In this document: in pieces, positions 58,079 through 64,000 of the stretch
Numbering within the stretch: position 1 is the stretch's first letter
Layout of the letters: each line of letters begins with the position of its first letter
NCBI GenBank assembly: GCA_949987735.1
Contig: OX465298.1
Location: 118,639,685-118,703,684 of the forward strand
Length of the DNA stretch: 64,000 bases
Direction: 5' to 3'
DNA from: Leucophora obtusa
Taxonomy: Eukaryota > Arthropoda > Insecta > Diptera > Anthomyiidae
Made by a program: the position numbers and the translations under genes
The notes under the pieces: generated by a model
Databases searched by the model: none
Told to the model about the DNA's origin: nothing
The model's input: the letters and a program-made list of their open reading frames with translations, nothing else

Positions 58079-58806
58079 GCACGCTACGGGTCCCTAATAT
58101 TAAAAAATTTTGATAAAATTTTGTATACCGACTTATATCGGCCCAGTGGTTTTGCATAAAATCGGTCCATGGTAAGACCAAGCGCCCATATAAAGATCCC
58201 TCGAAAATTGGTTTGTTACCACGCTACAGGTGGCAAATATTACGACGTTTTACTGGAATTTTATACAGCCACTTTTATCAGCCAATCGACAAAGCCTATT
58301 AACTTTGGTTAAAATCAGTGCATGTTAAACCTAGTCCCATATAAATGTCTCACCAAAATTGGTTTATGCGCGTGATGCAGGTCCCAAATATGAAGACATT
58401 TTAACTGAATTTGGTATTAAATTAGACTCACATTGGTCCATGAGTAAAGCCTGTTGATTATGTTTGGAATCGGTCCATGTTTAGAACTAGTGCCAGTATA
58501 AGATCCTCAAAAATGGCATTTTCGCACACCACAGGTCGCGATGAAATTTGTGATGAAATTTTATACACGGACTATATCGGCCTATGTAAGAAATATATTG
58601 ATTTTGGTTAAAATCGGTCCGTGCTTAGACTTAGTCCAGTCCCCACAAAATTGACTTATTCACACGCTTAAGGCCGCAAATATTAAAATATCTTGATGAA
58701 ATTTGTTGCACTACTTATATCGGCCCAAGAACCAAAACTTTTGACTCTAGATAGAATCGCTTCATATTTGGACCTATTGCCTATATGCAAGGACCGGAAA
58801 CTTTTT
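58079..58806 (+). repeat. 145-bp tandem array (about five units)
   Basis: Units begin near 58079, 58220, 58372, 58520 and 58662 with CACGCTACAGGTCSCAAATAT-like sequence (written as a consensus). Each then has GATGAAATTTT, ACTTATATCGGCC, AAAATCGGTCCATG and a TTAGACCTAGT block. Similar 'ATCGGTCCAT' arrays are common in fly genomes. Confidence 0.8.
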
Positions 58807-59124
58807 ATCTTTTGGTTTTTATCAAATATAATTATCAAAAAATTATTAAAATAAAAATTGAAACATACAAAAAATAAAAAGAAAAAAATATTTAATTGAA
58901 AATACCCCTCATGATGAAAATAAAAAAACTTTTTCTGTTTTAATTTTCTTTCAAAATAAAATAAATAGATGAAAAAAAAAATTTTTTTTTGTGTTGTTAA
59001 AAAAAAAATGGTTTCAACAATTTGAAAAAAAAATATATATTTTTTTAAATTTTCTTTTTCTGTAAATTTTGTTCAATCGTAGCATTTAAAAAATAAGGTT
59101 TTGATATTTGGCCTAAACTACGTT
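58807..59124. other. Low-complexity A/T runs
   Basis: Long A and T tracts, no gene. Confidence 0.5.
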
Positions 59125-59755
59125 TTTGCATATATTTTTTGCGCGATTTGTTTTTTGCAACTAGCCACCGAACTTTGTTCTATTAATTGAGTATTATAGT
59201 CCCTAAATTATAAATTAAAAAAAAAAACGGCACTAACAAAATTGCAAAATATTGGCGGAACGCAAAAAGGACTTCATGGTACAAAAATTGTATTAAAAAA
59301 CCTTATCAGCGATTTTAATTCTGCAAACAAATATACTGATGTAAGAATTTTCCTTTTTGCAAATTTTTTTCCGCGATTTCTTTTTGCAACTAGCCACCGA
59401 ACTTTTTACTATGAATTGGGTATTATAGTCCCTAGATTTTAAATTAAAAAAAACCGCACTCAAAAAATTACAAAATAATCACGGAACGCGAAAAACGTTT
59501 TATGGTACAAAAATTTAATTAAAAAACTTATTCAGCGAACAATTCTGCAAACAAACTTTGTTCTATGAATTGGGTATTATAGTCTCTAGATTATGATTTT
59601 AAAAATCCACACTAAAAAATTGCAAAATAATGGCCGAACGCGAAAAAGGGCTTTCTGGCACAAAAAAATTAATAAAAAAGTTATTCAGCGATTAATGTTC
59701 TGCGAACGAACATAATGATGCAAAAATTTTACTTCTTGCAAAATTTAGTTTTTCG
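59125..59755 (+). repeat. 190-225-bp tandem array (three units)
   Basis: Each unit contains AATTGGGTATTATAGTCCCT, then TTGCAAAATAATGGCGGAAC-like and AACGCGAAAAA, TATGGTACAAAAA, TTATTCAGCGA and TTCTGCAAACAAA. TAT-TATAGT cores lie near 59192, 59412 and 59573. Confidence 0.8.
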
Positions 59756-60111
59756 TTGCAAAACAAAAAAAAAAACAAAACCCATGTAAGAAACAAAATT
59801 TTGCAAAATGTAAAATTTTTGCATCATTAATTCGTTTGCAGATTGTAAAAAAACTTTTCTTTTTTTTGTATAAAACTTTTTTTATTTTTTCTTTTTTTTG
59901 TTTGGAGTTGAAAATAAAAAATATCATTTGTATAAAAATATCATGTGTAAATTTTTTTTTTTCTTTTTTTTTATAAGGATAAATATATTTTGAATTTTGG
60001 ATGAATATAAAAACAAATATTTTAGAAATTTACTTTATTTTGAACAGAACACTTTTTTATTTCTTGATGAGAACTTAAAAATAAAGTTTTTTGTTTGTAA
60101 AATCGGGTGCC
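59756..60111. other. Low-complexity stretch
   Basis: Homopolymer-rich, no gene. Confidence 0.5.
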
Positions 60112-61690
60112 TGCCTATGGCCCATTAACTTTTCTCGAGAAGTTAACTTTACCTTAACCATGGGTAACTAACCAATACTAAATATTTATCCCTATGAAAA
60201 TTTAACCATAATAACTTATCAATATTTTAACTCTGGGTAGTTAACCTTAGTATGAAATGTCAAAATAAAAACAAAAATTAAAAACAAAAAATTTTTTTTG
60301 TCAATACGGGAAAATTACAAGTTTTTCTTGCGGTTTTTTGTGTGTTTCTGGTCGTAAAAAAATAATACACTTGACCACGTAGATTTTTTTAAGATTCGCG
60401 GTCGCTAAATGCTATAAAATGATTGTGTCTTTTTGCATACTACGAGAGGTGATTTAATTAAATCCATTTGGTAAGTCTATAAAATAAAAGTGAATAATTT
60501 AAAATATTAATAGTATTTCGTGCTGATCGAGACAACCGCGGAAAGATTCGCGCATAAAATTACAAAAAACAGCGGAAATTTTGCGATAGATTTTTTGATC
60601 TTGTATCTTTTTATAATTGTGTGTCAAAACTGTGGGTTGTCCAGGGGTTCCTCACATACTTTTAAAATATTTAAAACATGATTGGTTCACATTTCATAAA
60701 TTCGAGAGTGATTTCTATGCGCTTTTTTATATTTAAGAATTAAATTCAGTAGCCTTGTACTTCATTCAGTAGTCTTGAGCTTTGATACATGATTCATTTT
60801 GAATTTGATACGCTGATTCCAAATTCTTAAATTTAAGTTACCCAAAATTGATGGAACAATTGTTTTTCTGAGAGTGGTTTTCAAAAGAATTTTTTCCTAT
60901 AACGGTACACAAATTAAAAAAATGTTGTCCTATGTATTTTAGAGAACAAAATTAATTATTTACTACCATCGTAACAAAAAGCCTTAAGCTATTTGAATGC
61001 GTTTTGTATAGTATGTTAAAATTTCGTAGAAAGCTATTTTTCGCATTTTTAATCACGATTTTCTCATAATTGAGAGGTGATAGAGAATTCGGAATAGAGA
61101 TTTGGAATCAGTAAGTAAAATACTAAAAGTATGTATCAAGCTTCTACCAACAGCGACTTTTCATTTTGTAGAGGTGTATAATTCGTGGCAAATTGTTGTA
61201 ATATTGGTCACCATTTTTGGTTTTAATTATTCAAGCCAGATTTTGGCGCCCTGAACCAATAAAAAAATTAATTTTTCCTATTTCCTTATATGAGGCCAAT
61301 CACAGAAACCTAAATTTGTGCACGATTTTAAGTACTGATGCAATTTTTATAAGTTTTGGTAAAGTGGGGGAAATGCACATCGAAAATACTTACATGTGTC
61401 ATAAACGATTCTTAGTCAAAGTTTGGTTAAGGCTGCTCTTTAAATTTTTTTAATAATCATCATTACAAGTCTAATATATTAAAATATCTTATGTAGGATG
61501 AATTGTTCTAAAATAGCCTTGGTTAAGTTTCTTAACCACAGAAATTTCTATGGTTAAATTTTAACATTGGTTAGAAGAAATGCTTGGTTAAAATTTAGAT
61601 AAGTTATTCAAAAAATATGTTTACCAGTGGTTAAGGTTAGTAGAGGTCTTAACCAGGGTATAAATTGAGATAAGTTAGCGGGCCTATATG
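60112..61690. mobile_element. TTAACC-rich foldback element
   Basis: The left end GCCTATGGCCCATTAACTT matches the inverted right end (GCCCATATAGGCCCGCTAACTT, with a small indel). Both arms carry many TTAACCA / TGGTTAA words (60150-60245 and 61515-61665). The central 1.2 kb is unique and AT-rich; an ORF at 61217-61453 has no known domain. Confidence 0.6.
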
Positions 61691-61903
61691 GGCTATATTT
61701 CCGATTTTTCTCTTAATATTCAGCAAAAAAATTTGGAAGTAATGATAAACAAAAAATCACTTCTTTTATTGATCTCAAAGTATCTGTTAGTATATTTTTA
61801 CAGCTTTAAAAGTAATTCTGAACAACAACCAAAAAATCACTTAAGTATGGCTTAAGAATGGCATCTGTAAAGTGGTGTTTTTATGCCAGTATACTTTCAT
61901 ATC
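61691..61903. other. Gene-free stretch
   Basis: No supported feature. Confidence 0.4.
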
Positions 61904-61904
61904 A

Positions 61905-61975
61905 AAAAATAGCTCAGTGGTAGAGAACTAGACTAGAAGTTTTGAAGTCGCAAGTTCGATACTCGATGGCGGAAA
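61905..61975 (+). repeat. tRNA-like sequence
   Basis: AATAGCTCAGTGGTAGAGAA is a good box A / D-arm and GCAAGTTCGATACTCG a good box B. The 5' acceptor side has been replaced by A-rich sequence, so it is a relic. Confidence 0.6.
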
Positions 61976-62147
61976 TAAAAAATTTTGTAAAATAAAAACC
62001 AATTTAATTTTTCTTTAGCTTTTAATTGATAGAAAAGAGTTTCCTTTGCACTCGTTCAAAAAGTACTGAAAAAATGTTGAAGTGGGAGTACGTCTCTTCA
62101 ATGACAACTCAGTGTTAAAATCATTAGTGTTTCTGTTAAGAAAGAAG
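61976..62147. other. Gene-free stretch up to the Tigger end
   Basis: No supported feature. Confidence 0.4.
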
Positions 62148-62149
62148 TA

Positions 62150-64000
62150 CAGTAGACGCTCGCAAATTAGAACCGCTTTGTTTTTGAGGCAATTCTAATT
62201 TCTGAATTATTCTAATTTCTGGACGTTTTTTTCGAAAAAAAAAATTGAGTAAATTTACTTCCAAAAACTTAAATAAAACTCTTTTTAATATTTTTTAATT
62301 AAATTTTATTTGATAAAACAAGAAAACAAAACACAACAATTCAGTCCAATACATCAAATGTATTTTTTTAAATTAAAAATATGAATATAAAAAAAAAACG
62401 AATGGCAACAAAACATAGCAATGCAGTCCAATTACATCACATGTATTTTTTTTAATTAAAAACTAAAAAAATGTATTTAAAAAAAATTAAACAATTAAAA
62501 TTAAACAATGGCCAAGTTAACAACTAATCGTTGTTTGACATATAATCAGTTATATTTGTTTGTTTTTTTGGTTTCTTTAAATCCGAAATATCATTACGGA
62601 GAGCCAAAAGATTACTTATGTGCTTAGTTGAAAAAAACAATTCACTGTTATTGCACCCTTTTATTAAATTATTTACGCTTTCAATGGCTGTAGTATTAGA
62701 GACAACTGATGATACTGCAACAACGTCGTCTTCGCTGCTATCTGAAGACTCACCATCGCTACTGAGAACATAAACAGATCCGTCATCAAACATATCTTCA
62801 TTCTATCTGTCGATGTCTTCTATACCGATGCAATCGTTGGGAGCTATTTCTTTTAAAAGAGCTTGAGTTATCTGAATAACTTCGATGCAGTCCTGATCTA
62901 TTTGCAACAATTGTGCTATTGGCACGTCATCGTCGCTGTCGTATTGGTTAGAGTCCCAATTGGACAACTTTGACCAAGATTTCTTCATAACACTTTGTGG
63001 TACCGCATCCCAAGCTTGTTTCAGTAATAATATAGCATTGCGGATCGAATGGGATTTCAAATGATTCTTCAGTTCACCACCTTCAGCAATTAACTGAGAA
63101 AGAAACATACTTCTGTAATTGAGCTTTGTTAACTTAATAGGGTTTTGATCCATTGGTTTTAAAGCTGCTGTCACATTTGGTGGAAAGAATAATGCAAATA
63201 TGTTTCCATCGTCACTTTTAAGTTTCTCAATGAGTGTATGAGCGGAGCAATTATCTATAAGCAAAATGGCTTTCGGAGGCAAATATTTTCCTGAGAAAAG
63301 CGGATCACCTGTGAATTGAAAAAAATTTTAAAATTATGTACTGAACCTGAAATCAATATTTTTGTTTACCTCTTTAATAAATATTCCGTGAAACCATTCG
63401 TGAAAAATCCGAGAAGTCATCCAAGGTTGTAATGCAGAGGATTATTGAAATTTTTAAAACACCTGGGTTTTTTTGCTTTTCCAATTACCAATGGAACTAA
63501 TTTGTGTGATCCATCAGAGTTTGCACCAAGTAGGACTGAAATTCTGTCTTTTTGAATTTTATGTCCAGACGCGTTTTTTTCAAAAGCAGAGACATAGGTT
63601 CTGTCTGGTAGGCAACGAAAAAATAATCCGGTTTCGTCAACATTATATATTTGTGACTCCATTAAACCCATCTCAGCGATCTTTGCACGATATCGATGAA
63701 TAAAAGGAGTGACTGAAGCAACATCACTGGAAAGAATCTCGCCATAAATTTTTAAAAAACGGATACCGTGTCGCTTCTTAAATTTGGTAAACCATCCATC
63801 ACTTGCCCGGAATGCATTTTCATCTTTATCGGGATATTCCTCTCTAAATATTTGTTCAGCTTTCTCTTTTAATATTGGCCCAGTCAATGTACACTTTTTT
63901 TCTCGTTGATTTAAAAACCACTCATACAGACGACTTTCCATTTTCGGATATTCAGCGCTGTGCAAAGATTTATTGTTTGCCTCCTGATATGTGTTTGAAA
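62150..64000 (-). mobile_element. Tigger-like (pogo superfamily) transposon, truncated by the window end
   Basis: The end CAGTAGACGCTCGCAAATTA lies next to TA (62148-62149) and fits the CAGTAGAC-type TIR of Tigger/pogo elements. An A/T-rich 3' UTR follows and then the transposase on the minus strand. The other TIR is beyond 64000. Confidence 0.8.
62524..64000 (-). pseudogene. Tigger-like transposase pseudogene (CENP-B/DDE_1), partial
   Basis: The frame is open from the window end; the sequence before the usual start of homology (SNTYQEANNKSLHSAEYP) shows the gene begins upstream of 64000. A CENP-B helix-turn-helix segment (YEWFLNQREKK... DGWFTKFKKRHGI) is followed by the DDE_1 domain with Asp in YNVDETGLFFR, Asp in LLIDNCSAHT and Asp in ALKPMDQ, so all three acidic residues are kept. 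Breaks: a frameshift near 63425 (HYN to WMTSRIFHEWFHG), another between 63370 and 63282 where a 61-bp stretch with GT...AG borders (63309-63369) might be an intron, and an in-frame TAG at 62803-62805 before an acidic C-terminal tail (SSDGESSDSSEDD). It probably cannot make a functional enzyme. Confidence 0.8.

Noticed and set aside
62524..64000. Host gene domesticated from a Tigger transposase
   Set aside because: A TIR with TA flank is present and the frame carries a nonsense codon and frameshifts, which fit an ordinary transposon copy.

Overview
This window looks like intergenic or intronic DNA from an insect, most likely a higher fly. It is strongly AT-rich. It contains a LOA-type non-LTR retrotransposon, relics of mariner, Tc1, Tigger/pogo and hAT (including hobo-like) transposons, tRNA-derived SINEs, and many foldback or MITE-like elements inserted into one another. 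The species call is an inference from this mix. There is no operon, no ribosomal RNA, no convincing functional tRNA gene and no complete host protein gene. The only candidate host coding sequence is one possible 111-base exon on the minus strand (57274-57384).

Layout. Positions 1-16700 hold small non-autonomous elements: a CCAGAGAAGAC element, a 1.6 kb hAT with an 8-bp target duplication, a hobo-like element inserted in an older transposase relic, a perfect 53-bp-arm hairpin, a 1.1 kb foldback, two 'CACTCACAATAT' elements and a mariner pseudogene. A SINE-like repeat near 16070-16290 carries a hammerhead-ribozyme-like core. Positions 16753-22337 are one full-length LOA-like element with two long ORFs and an 11-bp target duplication; it is broken only by one in-frame stop near the end of ORF2. 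Positions 22430-24410 are a decayed 135-bp tandem array carrying a MITE and a 40-bp minisatellite. A Tc1 pseudogene follows (24924-25936); its catalytic Glu is replaced by Lys.

Positions 26400-45000 are foldback elements, two SINE copies and a 711-bp tandem duplication. Several of these elements contain tRNA-like sequences. Positions 46080-54884 form a giant inverted repeat: two copies (X and Y) of one 3.4-3.7 kb element that begins and ends with CCCGAGTAAAA, arranged head to head around a 143-bp spacer and each interrupted by different later insertions. The rest holds the candidate exon, two tandem-repeat arrays (58079-58806 and 59125-59755), a TTAACC-rich foldback, and the 3' part of a Tigger-like transposon running off the window end.

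The most interesting patterns are the repeated pairing of tRNA-like (box A/box B) sequences with TIR-bearing foldback elements that start (A/T)CCCAG, the X/Y palindrome, the two hammerhead-like motifs, and the near-intact LOA copy. All alignments were made by eye, so identities and edges of old repeats are approximate.
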